A stretch of 11,560 bases of DNA, taken from positions 1-11,560 of the forward strand of contig JAKONS010000119.1 of assembly GCA_022701845.1 (NCBI GenBank). The letters run 5' to 3'. The stretch's first letter is position 1. Each line of letters opens with the position of its first letter. The stretch is from Burkholderiaceae bacterium (GTDB taxonomy: Bacteria > Pseudomonadota > Gammaproteobacteria > Burkholderiales > Burkholderiaceae). This document shows positions 1 to 5,979 of this stretch, one piece after another. Under the pieces are notes generated by a model. The model was given only the letters and a program-made list of their open reading frames with translations. It was not told the origin of the DNA and did not search any database. Made by a program: the position numbers and the translations under genes.

Positions 1-504
1 CCGGTGCCCGGCAGCTGCGTGCTGGTGACGCTGGAAGGCACCCGGCCGATGCTGGTCGAGATCCAGGCGCTGGTCGACAGCGGCGGGCCCAGCCCGCGGC
101 GGCTGTCGGTGGGCCTTGACCGCGACCGGCTGGCGATGCTGCTGGCGGTACTGCACCGCCACGCGGGTGTGGCCTGCATGGACCAGGACGTGTTCGTCAA
201 CGCGGTCGGCGGGGTGCGCATCAGCGAGCCGGCGGCCGACCTGGCGGTGATGCTGGCGATCTCCTCGAGCCTGCGCGGCAAGCCGCTGCCGAGCGGCTTC
301 ATCGCCTTCGGCGAAGTGGGCCTGGCCGGCGAGGTGCGGCCGGCGCCGCGCGGCCAGGAACGGCTGCGCGAGGCCGCCAAGCTCGGCTTTTCGATCGCGG
401 TGGTGCCCAAGGCCAACGCGCCGAAGAAGCCGATCGAGGGCCTGACGATCCATCCGGTCGAGCGGGTCGAGGAAGCGATCGAACTGCTGCGGCAACTGCA
501 GTGA
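1..504 (+). CDS. radA: DNA repair protein RadA, C-terminal part (5' end outside window)
   Basis: Reading is open from base 1 (Pro-Val-Pro-Gly-Ser-Cys...) and stops at TGA 502-504, giving the last 167 residues of a protein that is normally about 450 residues long. What remains is the Lon-protease-like C-terminal domain: the segment GSCVLVTLEGTRPMLVEIQA, then VGLDRDRLAMLLAVL, DVFVNAVGGVRISEPAADLA and FGEVGLAGEVRP are all hallmark RadA/Sms stretches. The zinc finger, the RecA-like ATPase core and the KNRFG motif would lie upstream of the window. In the family, RadA is a cytosolic branch-migration ATPase that helps RecA process recombination intermediates. The GTG at base 4 is only an internal valine codon, not a start. 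It is followed 23 bases later by a small membrane protein gene, an arrangement compatible with co-transcription. The identification is firm; only the missing part cannot be checked. Confidence 0.96.
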   Translation, partial: PVPGSCVLVTLEGTRPMLVEIQALVDSGGPSPRRLSVGLDRDRLAMLLAVLHRHAGVACMDQDVFVNAVGGVRISEPAADLAVMLAISSSLRGKPLPSGFIAFGEVGLAGEVRPAPRGQERLREAAKLGFSIAVVPKANAPKKPIEGLTIHPVERVEEAIELLRQLQ

Positions 505-514
505 GCCGGGCTGC

Positions 515-520
515 GAAAAT
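515..520 (+). promoter_or_regulatory. GAAAAT patch, possible -10 element close to a start codon
   Basis: An A-rich hexamer GAAAAT stands out in very GC-rich DNA and ends 7 bases before the ATG at 528. If it is a -10 box, transcription would begin at or next to the ATG, giving a leaderless message. No TTGACA-like -35 is visible 16-18 bases upstream, and there is no clear Shine-Dalgarno sequence before 528. This is a weak prediction from composition and spacing only. Confidence 0.25.
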
Positions 521-527
521 AGCCGCC

Positions 528-950
528 ATGAAATTGCCCAAGATCCTCGTTCCCATCGGCTGCCTGGCACTGCTGGCGGTGGCCTTCAACACCTACGGCT
601 GGCCCGGCATCGCGGTCGTCGGCGGCGGCATCCTGATGTGGCTGCTGCTGCATTTCACCCGGATGATGACGGTGCTCAAGCGGGCTTCCGACCGGCCGGT
701 CGGCTATGTCGGCAGCGCGGTGATGCTCAACGCCAAGCTCAAGCCCGGCGTGAACCTGCTGCATGTGGTGGCCATGACCCGCTCCCTCGGCGAACAGCGC
801 GACGGCGTCGGCACCCCGGTGGAGACCTACCGCTGGACCGACGGCTCGCAGTCGTATGTCGACTGCGTGTTCGAGTCCGGAAAACTCAAGCGCTGGGAGA
901 TGACGCGGCCGCCGGCCGACGATCAGGCGGTACCCGCCACCGCGCCGTAA
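528..950 (+). CDS. Small membrane protein of unknown function (downstream of radA)
   Basis: This 140-residue protein starts at ATG 528 and ends with TAA 948-950. Two hydrophobic stretches, roughly residues 5-20 and 25-43, predict an N-terminal helical hairpin in the inner membrane. They are followed by a basic turn (HFTRMMTVLKRASDR) and a soluble tail of about 95 residues containing VETYRWTDGSQSYVDCVFESGKLKRWEM, which reads like alternating beta strands. The tail ends in a Pro/Ala-rich, probably disordered segment. I recognise no catalytic motif. Proteins of this type follow radA in other betaproteobacteria; from memory, some carry the label 'glycerate kinase' in databases, which nothing in this sequence supports. 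A GTG at 501 in the same frame would add nine residues (SRAAKIAA) but would overlap radA by four bases; I prefer the ATG, which directly precedes the MKLPKILVP membrane-leader pattern. Existence is well supported, function is not known. Confidence 0.72.
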   Translation: MKLPKILVPIGCLALLAVAFNTYGWPGIAVVGGGILMWLLLHFTRMMTVLKRASDRPVGYVGSAVMLNAKLKPGVNLLHVVAMTRSLGEQRDGVGTPVETYRWTDGSQSYVDCVFESGKLKRWEMTRPPADDQAVPATAP

Positions 951-953
951 AAT
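948..953 (+). promoter_or_regulatory. TAAAAT, possible -10 box for ilvE
   Basis: TAAAAT overlaps the stop codon of the preceding gene and sits 45 bases before the ilvE ATG. It is close to the sigma-70 -10 consensus TATAAT and stands out in the GC-rich context, which would place a transcription start near 960 with a leader of about 40 bases. The hexamer at the expected -35 distance (AGGCGG, 925-930) does not match TTGACA, so support is only partial. Confidence 0.3.
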
Positions 954-983
954 GTCGCGCTTTGTCGCTGCTGCTGCTGCAGA

Positions 984-990
984 AGAAGGA
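984..990 (+). promoter_or_regulatory. Shine-Dalgarno sequence of ilvE
   Basis: AGAAGGA ends 8 bases before the ATG at 999. It is the strongest ribosome binding site on the plus strand of this window and fixes the ilvE start. It follows a short run of CTG triplets (967-978) with no evident role. Confidence 0.7.
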
Positions 991-998
991 TCTCGCGC

Positions 999-1943
999 AT
1001 GACGCTCGTGCCCCCCGCCCCCTCGCTCTCCGACCGTGACGGCAAAATCTGGATGGACGGCGAACTCGTCGACTGGCGCGACGCCAAGATCCACGTCCTG
1101 AGCCACACCCTGCACTACGGCTGCGGCGTCTTCGAAGGCGTGCGCGCCTACGACACCGCCAACGGCCCGGCGGTGTTCCGCCTGCAGGAGCACACCGAGC
1201 GCCTGTTCAACAGCGCCAAGATCCTGCGCATGAAGCTGCCCTTCACCCAGGACGAGGTGAACGAGGCGCACCGCACGGTGGTGCGCGAGAACGGCCTGGC
1301 CTCGGGCTACATCCGGCCGCTGGCCTGGATCGGCTCCGAAAAACTGGGCGTGAGCCCGATCGGCAACAGCATCCATGTGATGGTGGCGGCCTGGTCGTGG
1401 GGTGCCTACCTGGGCGACGAAGGCATGTCGCGCGGCATCCGCATCAAGACCAGCAGCTACACCCGCCACCACGTCAACATCACCATGACGCAGGCCAAGG
1501 CGGTGAGCAACTACAGCAACTCGATCCTGGCCAACATGGAAGCCACCCAGGACGGCTACGACGAAGCGCTGCTGCTCGACGCCTCCGGCTTCGTGTCCGA
1601 AGGCGCGGGCGAGAACATCTTCATCGTGAAGAAGGGCGTGGTCTACACGCCCGACCTGTCGGCCGGCGCCCTCAACGGCATCACCCGCAACACCATCATG
1701 CATATCGCCGCCGACCTCGGCATCGAGGTGGTGCAGAAGCGCATCACCCGCGACGAGGTCTACATCGCCGACGAAGCCTTCTTCACCGGCACCGCCGCCG
1801 AAGTCACGCCGATCCGCGAACTCGACCGGGTCGAGATCGGTGCCGGCAGCCGCGGCCCGGTCACCGAGAAAATCCAGAAGGCCTTCTTCGACATCGTCAA
1901 CGGACGCAATCCGAAGTACGCCCACTGGCTGACCCCGGTCTGA
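999..1943 (+). CDS. ilvE: Branched-chain amino-acid aminotransferase
   Basis: A 314-residue fold-type IV PLP enzyme, full length for the family (about 305-310). It transfers the amino group between glutamate and the 2-oxo acids of leucine, isoleucine and valine, in the cytosol. Visible signatures: HTLHYGCGVFEGVRAY (37-51), YIRPLAW (104-110), the PLP lysine in TQAKAVSNYSNS (Lys167 by count), DEALLLDASGFVSEGAGENIF (188-208 region, with the conserved EGAGEN), NGITRNT (226-232) and EAFFTGTAAEVTPI (259-272). The start is ATG 999, supported by AGAAGGA eight bases upstream. It is followed after 17 bases by a zinc-finger gene and then a glycosyltransferase, a probable three-gene operon. From memory, ilvE – zinc-finger protein – LPS heptosyltransferase is a common order in Burkholderiales, and the same slot here holds a GT4 enzyme. 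D-amino-acid aminotransferase and aminodeoxychorismate lyase share the fold, but the sequence fits IlvE far better. Confidence 0.97.
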   Translation: MTLVPPAPSLSDRDGKIWMDGELVDWRDAKIHVLSHTLHYGCGVFEGVRAYDTANGPAVFRLQEHTERLFNSAKILRMKLPFTQDEVNEAHRTVVRENGLASGYIRPLAWIGSEKLGVSPIGNSIHVMVAAWSWGAYLGDEGMSRGIRIKTSSYTRHHVNITMTQAKAVSNYSNSILANMEATQDGYDEALLLDASGFVSEGAGENIFIVKKGVVYTPDLSAGALNGITRNTIMHIAADLGIEVVQKRITRDEVYIADEAFFTGTAAEVTPIRELDRVEIGAGSRGPVTEKIQKAFFDIVNGRNPKYAHWLTPV

Positions 1944-1960
1944 AAAACAGAGATTCCACG

Positions 1961-2206
1961 ATGACCAGCCCCGCCTACTTTCCCGCCACCGCACCGCGCC
2001 AGCCGGCCGCCACCGTCGAGCTGGCCGCGTCCGACCTGAACGCCCAGGGCGGCGTGTTCTGCCCCAGCCCGGTGGCGCACATGAAGCTGTGGAACACCCA
2101 TCCCAAGGTGTACCTCGACGTGGCCCGTACCGGCGAGGCCAAGTGCCCGTACTGCGGCACGCTGTACCGCCTGAAGGCGGGCGAGACCTTCGCCGGCGGC
2201 CACTGA
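1961..2206 (+). CDS. Small CHCC-type zinc-finger domain protein
   Basis: An 81-residue protein read from ATG 1961 to TGA 2204-2206. The C-terminal half carries the pattern Cys34 ... His47 ... Cys62-Pro-Tyr-Cys65, with FCPSPVAHMKLWNTHPKVYL leading into AKCPYCGTLYRLK. This is the zf-CHCC domain, also found in the mitochondrial complex I subunit NDUFS6; the four residues should bind one zinc ion. The first 30 residues are Ala/Pro-rich and probably flexible. No enzymatic role is known to me for the bacterial versions. It lies 17 bases after ilvE and 20 bases before the GT4 glycosyltransferase, so it is probably translated from the same message. The start is chosen because it is the only ATG in a sensible place, although only a weak AGAG-type ribosome site precedes it. 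Confidence 0.9.
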   Translation: MTSPAYFPATAPRQPAATVELAASDLNAQGGVFCPSPVAHMKLWNTHPKVYLDVARTGEAKCPYCGTLYRLKAGETFAGGH

Positions 2207-2226
2207 CCCCGGCGCGCGCAGCACCG

Positions 2227-3342
2227 ATGCGCGTTTTGCATGTCGTCACCGGAGGCTTCTCCGGGGCCACCCAGGTGGCGGTCGACCTGTGCCTGCAAGC
2301 CCTGCGCGCCGGCGACACCCAGGTGGTGCTGGCGCTGCGCCGCAAGCGCCATACGCCGATGGCGCGGGTCGAAGCGCTGCGCGCGCAAGGCCTCGACGTG
2401 CGGCTGGTGCCGGGCTGGTCGCATGCGGCCACCGTATGGGCGCTGCGCGGCATCGCGCTGGAGACGCGGCCCGATCTGCTGGTGGCGCACGGCTTCAGCG
2501 AACACCTCTGGGGGCGCTATGCCGGCCTGTGGGCCGGGGTGCCGCAGCTGGTCCATGTCGAACACAATTCGCGCGAACGCTACACCCGCTGGCGGCTGGC
2601 GCAGGCGCGCTGGCTGGCGCGCCGTACCGGCGCCATCGTGGGCGTGTCCGAGGGCGTGCGGCAGCATCTGCTGTCGCTGGGTTTCCCGCCGGAACGCTGC
2701 CTGGCGATTCCCAACGGCATCGCGCTGGAGCGTTTTCCGGCCGAGGCGCTGGTGCCGTGGAACGAGCGCGAGGCGTCGATCTGCATGGCCTCGCGCTTCG
2801 GCCGCCAGAAGGACCACGCCACCCTGATCGACGCGATCGCGCTGCTGGCCGCACGCGGCCTGCACCTGCCGGTCGAGCTGGCGGGCGGCGGCAAGCAGCG
2901 CGCCGCCGACCGGGCGCGGGCGCGGGTGGCCGCCCACGGGCTGCAGGCGCAGGTGCTGTTTCCCGGCGCGGTGGCCGACCTGCCGCAGCGGCTGATGCGG
3001 CGCCGGCTGTTCGTGCTGTCGACCCATTACGAAGGCATGCCCCTGGCGCTGTGCGAGGCGATGGCGGCGGGCTGCGCCTGCGTGGCGACCGACGTGGTCG
3101 GGGTGCGCGAAGTGATCCGCCACGGCGAGACCGGCCTGCTGGTGCCGGAGAACGATGCACGCGCCCTGGCCGATGCGCTGGAGCGGCTGTCGCGCGAGCC
3201 GGCGCTGGCCGAGCGCCTCGGTGCGGCGGCGCAGCGGCAGGCGCACAGCGAATTCGGCGCCGGCCTGATGCAGGAGCGTTACCGGCGCCTGTTCGAGCGG
3301 CTGCATGCCGCCGCGGCCGACCGGCCGGCTGCCGGCAGGTAG
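2227..3342 (+). CDS. GT4-family glycosyltransferase, probably LPS/surface glycan assembly
   Basis: A 371-residue retaining glycosyltransferase of the GT-B fold, full length. The N-terminal Rossmann half begins MRVLHVVTGGFSGATQVAVD, with the glycine-rich loop typical of GT4 enzymes. Also visible are LVHVEHNSRERY (108-119), VGVSEGVRQHL (139-148), IPNGIALERF (161-170), SRFGRQKDHATLIDA (189-203) and the nucleotide-sugar signature EGMPLALCEAMAAG (269-282), in which Glu269 and Glu277 form the E-x7-E pair. GLLVPENDARALADAL follows. It has no signal peptide or membrane helix and should act at the cytoplasmic face of the inner membrane. Donor and acceptor cannot be read from sequence. The frame stays open upstream as far as 2089 inside the zinc-finger gene; ATG 2227 matches the family N-terminus exactly, so it is the right start. 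It follows the zinc-finger gene by 20 bases and converges on the GT25 gene 16 bases downstream. Confidence 0.92.
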   Translation: MRVLHVVTGGFSGATQVAVDLCLQALRAGDTQVVLALRRKRHTPMARVEALRAQGLDVRLVPGWSHAATVWALRGIALETRPDLLVAHGFSEHLWGRYAGLWAGVPQLVHVEHNSRERYTRWRLAQARWLARRTGAIVGVSEGVRQHLLSLGFPPERCLAIPNGIALERFPAEALVPWNEREASICMASRFGRQKDHATLIDAIALLAARGLHLPVELAGGGKQRAADRARARVAAHGLQAQVLFPGAVADLPQRLMRRRLFVLSTHYEGMPLALCEAMAAGCACVATDVVGVREVIRHGETGLLVPENDARALADALERLSREPALAERLGAAAQRQAHSEFGAGLMQERYRRLFERLHAAAADRPAAGR

Positions 3343-3347
3343 CCCCG

Positions 3348-3366
3348 GCGCCTAGCGCCTAGCGCC
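3348..3366. repeat. Short tandem repeat GCGCCTA x 2.7 between convergent genes
   Basis: GCGCCTAGCGCCTAGCGCC is two copies of a 7-base unit plus five bases. It fills most of the 16-base gap between two convergent genes and includes the TAG stop of the leftward gene (3359-3361). GGCGC (3347-3351) can pair with GCGCC (3355-3359) across a three-base loop, a very short stem with no T-run on either side, so it is not a convincing terminator. Confidence 0.45.
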
Positions 3367-4081
3367 GCAGCAGGTCGCCGAGGGACAGCAGCAGCTTCAT
3401 GCGGAGCTTGCGCAGGCGCATCGGCAGCGACAGCCGGTCGACCTGCTGCCAGATGGTGCTGACGTCGCTGGTGTCGTCGAGCGCCAGCACCGACGGCACC
3501 ACGCCCCGCATGCGCAATCCGTCGGCCTCCCACCAGAAGCGCAGGTCGACATCCACCGGCCGCCCGAACGGCCGGCGTGCGGCCAGCAGCTTGGCGGCGC
3601 CGGCGCGGCTCACCACATAGCCGGCGGTGGTGCTGGGAACCCGCCGGTAGCGCACCAGCGAGAACCGCCCGGTCAGGGTTGCGGTGGCACGCACCTTCTC
3701 CCGGTCGCGGCCGATCAGCTTGACCATGTCCCACGGCTCCTGCAGCCCGGCGATGGCATCGACGGCGTCGGCGAAGCCGGGCTGCAGCAGCACGTCGTCC
3801 TCCAGCACCACCAGGGCCGGGGCATGGCTGTCGAGCAGCTGCGCCCAGGCGGCCAGGTGACTGGCGTAGCAGCCTTTCTCGCCGGGCAGCAGCGGCTTGT
3901 AGTACTGGCGGGCGTTCAGCGCGGCGCGGTAGAGCGCGTCCTGCCGCGCCGCCGGCAGATCGGCCCACCAGACGGCGGGCAGCCGGTGGCCGTCGATGCG
4001 GTGTTCGCGCAGTTGCGCAGCCATCCGCTCGCGCCGTTGCGCGTCGCGGTCGAGGTTGATGAAGACCAGCGGCAGGCGCAT
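3359..4081 (-). CDS. GT25-family LPS glycosyltransferase
   Basis: A 240-residue protein with the pattern of glycosyltransferase family 25, the LPS sugar transferases related to LgtB/LgtE/Lic2A and to collagen galactosyltransferases. Signatures in order: FINLDRDAQRRERM (7-20), PGEKGCYASHLAAW (66-79), VVLEDDVLLQPGF (91-103) carrying the metal-binding acidic cluster Glu94-Asp95-Asp96, VPSTTAGYVVSRAGAAKLL (148-166) and PVDVDLRFWW (175-184). Members usually add a hexose, often galactose, to the growing LPS core at the cytoplasmic face of the inner membrane. The C-terminal 20 residues are basic and leucine-rich and may hold the protein at the membrane. It starts 15 bases after the stop of the upstream leftward gene, so the two are probably co-transcribed and translationally linked; I see no strong ribosome site of its own. 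The exact donor sugar is not readable. Confidence 0.87.
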   Translation of the reverse strand: MRLPLVFINLDRDAQRRERMAAQLREHRIDGHRLPAVWWADLPAARQDALYRAALNARQYYKPLLPGEKGCYASHLAAWAQLLDSHAPALVVLEDDVLLQPGFADAVDAIAGLQEPWDMVKLIGRDREKVRATATLTGRFSLVRYRRVPSTTAGYVVSRAGAAKLLAARRPFGRPVDVDLRFWWEADGLRMRGVVPSVLALDDTSDVSTIWQQVDRLSLPMRLRKLRMKLLLSLGDLLRR

Positions 4082-4096
4082 CGGATGGTGGGCCGC

Positions 4097-4819
4097 TCAG
4101 GCGAAGAGACGCCGCAGCCAGGAGCGCTGCGGCCGGGTCTCAACGGCCCCGGTCGACTGCTGGAGCCGGTGGGCGATGGACAGATAATTCGCGAACCCCA
4201 GCGGTCGCCCGGCGGCCACGTCGTCGGCCACCGCGGCCAGGATTTCCTCATGCGCAGGGTCGCGGGATTCAAAGAGATGGAAAAAATCGTTCTCGCCGTA
4301 GAAGGTGCCGATACCGAAGATGCCTTCCCGGCCCAGGGCGTACTTGGGGATGAGGCAACCGCACGGCCTGACGATCTGCAGCGGCAACCCGGCGCCGCGT
4401 GCCGCGATCGACAGCGCCTCGCCCGCGTCGTGCCCCGGCGAGGAGCGCATGTCGGGCCGGCCGCAACGCTCCCATACGGTTTTGCTGAAGGCCAGGAACA
4501 TCGGGCCGGCGTACACCTCGGTGGTGTCGCGGTGGTTGGAGAACTGCGCCAGGCCGAACACCCGGCCCTGGGCGGCGGCGGCCACCGCGCGCTCGTAGGC
4601 GCCGCGGTTCAGGGGGAAGGCGTCGATGTCGCAGAACACCAGCACGTCGTCGTCGGCGGCCCGCGCGATGCATTCGTTCATCCACACGCCGTGCCGCATC
4701 TTGTGCTGCAGATCCTGCTGCAGCGGAATGTCGAGCTGCCGGAAAACGGAGGCCTGTTTCTCCAGGACCAGCGCCGGAATGTTGTTCCAGTGCAGGGATT
4801 GAACGACGGGTCGGTTCAT
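4097..4819 (-). CDS. Putative DxD glycosyltransferase, family unassigned
   Basis: A 240-residue cytosolic-looking protein without signal peptide or membrane helix. The clearest feature is LVFCDIDAFPLNRGAYERAV (60-79): a beta strand ending in Asp64-Ile-Asp66 followed by a hydrophobic residue, the arrangement of the metal/nucleotide-sugar DxD motif of GT-A enzymes. Further recognisable stretches are FGLAQFSNHRD (88-98), VYAGPMFLAFSKTVW (102-116), SPGHDAGEALS (127-137), in which the acidic residues could contribute the catalytic base, and GTFYGENDFFHLFESR (171-186). The opening SLHWNNIPALVLEKQASVF resembles the first strand-helix of a GT-A fold. I do not recognise a named family. The location, 15 bases upstream of a GT25 enzyme and divergent from a GT32-like enzyme, strongly suggests LPS or surface glycan assembly. 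The start is ATG at 4819; a longer version would run into the divergent promoter region. Function is inferred from one motif plus context. Confidence 0.62.
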   Translation of the reverse strand: MNRPVVQSLHWNNIPALVLEKQASVFRQLDIPLQQDLQHKMRHGVWMNECIARAADDDVLVFCDIDAFPLNRGAYERAVAAAAQGRVFGLAQFSNHRDTTEVYAGPMFLAFSKTVWERCGRPDMRSSPGHDAGEALSIAARGAGLPLQIVRPCGCLIPKYALGREGIFGIGTFYGENDFFHLFESRDPAHEEILAAVADDVAAGRPLGFANYLSIAHRLQQSTGAVETRPQRSWLRRLFA

Positions 4820-4959
4820 GGTGCGGTGGCTCGCGGCTCGGCCGTCATACGGGGCAAGGCGCGAATGCTACCCGACCCTTTCCCGGTGCCGGCGGGCGTC
4901 GACGGGGCCGATGGGCACAGGCCGGCGAGCGGTCCGGCGTGCGGCTCGCGGGGCATCGC
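4820..4959. other. Divergent intergenic region, presumed promoters for both flanking glycan operons
   Basis: This 140-base gap separates a leftward pair of glycosyltransferase genes from a rightward transferase-ligase pair, so promoters for both should lie here. I could not identify a convincing -35/-10 pair on either strand. The least GC-rich patches are GAATGCTA (4863-4870) and CCCTTTCCC (4876-4884). A GCGGGG run (4948-4953), 6 bases before ATG 4960, is a possible ribosome site. Confidence 0.4.
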
Positions 4960-5937
4960 ATGGCGCTGACGATCGTCGCCTGGCTGGTGGCTGCGGGCGC
5001 GCTCGCGCTCGCAGGCTGCTGGCTGTACTGGCGCCTGTGCGCCGCACCCATCGCGGCCATCGCGCCGGCCCGCGAATGGCTGGTGCCGGGCGCGCCGGCG
5101 GATGCGGCCGCCGGCATTCCGCGCCGGGTCTGGTCGTACTGGCACGACGACCGCCCGCCCGAGGTGGTGCGGCGCTGCGTGGCCCAGTGGCGGCGGCTGA
5201 ATCCGGGCTACGAGGTGCATCTGCTGAGCGCCCGCACGGTGGCCGATTTCCTGCCCGACGCGCCGGCCGGCCTGGCGCGCCTGGGCATACCCAAGCAGTC
5301 CGACTGGATCCGGCTGGCGCTGCTGGCGCGCCACGGCGGCATCTGGCTCGACTCCTCCATCATCCTGACCGAGCCGCTCGACTGGATGCTGCACAAGCAG
5401 CAGGCCAGCGGCGCGCAGTACCTCGGCTTCTACCTCGACCGCTATGCCGCGGGCGACGCCCGGCCGCTGGTCGACAGCTGGGCCATGGCCGCGCCGGCGG
5501 CCTCGCCCTTCGTGCTCGGCTGGCTGGCGCTGTTCCGCGCGCAGGTGGTCGAGGGCGAAGGCGGCACCGACGGCACCGCGGCCTATCTGCAGTCGCTGCG
5601 CGCGCAGGGCCGCTTCGACGACGTGGTGCAGAAGATCGGCTCGCCGGCCTACCACACGGTGCATGTATGCGCCCAGGACCTGCTGCAGCGCCGGCCCGGC
5701 GCCTGGCGCCTGCTGCTGCTGCGCGCCGAGGACAGCGCCTACGCGCTGCAGGCACGCTCGCGCTGGAAGCGCCGCCGGCTCTACCTGCACCTGCTGCTGA
5801 ACCCGGTGCCGGTGCCGTGCACCCCGCTGGTGAAGCTGCGGGGCGGGGAGCGGCGCAAACTGGAGCCATACTTGCGCCTCGAATTTTTCCGGGCCCGCAG
5901 CATCGTGGGCCGCTATCTCCCCGGTTCTGCCGATTGA
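4960..5937 (+). CDS. Membrane-anchored capsule-synthesis / GT32-like sugar transferase
   Basis: A 325-residue protein. Residues 1-28 (MALTIVAWLVAAGALALAGC...) form a hydrophobic N-terminal anchor. The following domain matches capsular polysaccharide synthesis proteins and OCH1-like GT32 transferases: IPRRVWSYWHDDRPPEVV (53-70), RRLNPGYEVHLLSARTV (78-94), PKQSDWIRLALLARHGG (111-127) and GIWLDSSIILTEPLDW (127-142). In GT32 enzymes the last motif usually carries a DxD; here it is Asp-Ser-Ser, closer to the capsule-synthesis subgroup. The middle and C-terminal parts (SWAMAAPAASPFVLGWL, IGSPAYHTVH) resemble the same group, and the C-terminal 60 residues are strongly basic. Acceptor and donor are unknown; an LPS-core or O-unit sugar is the natural guess next to the ligase gene. 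I chose ATG 4960 because it opens the membrane anchor directly; GTG 4939 would add seven residues. The ligase gene follows after 42 bases. Confidence 0.8.
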   Translation: MALTIVAWLVAAGALALAGCWLYWRLCAAPIAAIAPAREWLVPGAPADAAAGIPRRVWSYWHDDRPPEVVRRCVAQWRRLNPGYEVHLLSARTVADFLPDAPAGLARLGIPKQSDWIRLALLARHGGIWLDSSIILTEPLDWMLHKQQASGAQYLGFYLDRYAAGDARPLVDSWAMAAPAASPFVLGWLALFRAQVVEGEGGTDGTAAYLQSLRAQGRFDDVVQKIGSPAYHTVHVCAQDLLQRRPGAWRLLLLRAEDSAYALQARSRWKRRRLYLHLLLNPVPVPCTPLVKLRGGERRKLEPYLRLEFFRARSIVGRYLPGSAD

Positions 5938-5979
5938 TCGACGTGACCTGCGCCCCACGCGCCCGGCCGTTTTGCCCCG

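Noticed and set aside
966..980. CTG triplet run before ilvE as a possible variable repeat
   Set aside because: Only four CTG units outside any coding region and common in this GC-rich context; nothing suggests slippage or a regulatory role.
1975..3306. A 443-codon open frame antisense to the zinc-finger and GT4 genes
   Set aside because: The sense strand carries clear CHCC and GT4 signatures; the antisense product is Gln/Arg/His-rich without domain features.
3347..3366. Rho-independent terminator between the convergent GT4 and GT25 genes
   Set aside because: The stem is only five base pairs, the loop three, and there is no T-run on either strand.
4820..4959. A specific promoter pair in the divergent gap
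   Set aside because: Candidate hexamers (for example TAGCAT on the minus strand, 4865-4870) lack any -35 partner at proper spacing, so no individual promoter is called.
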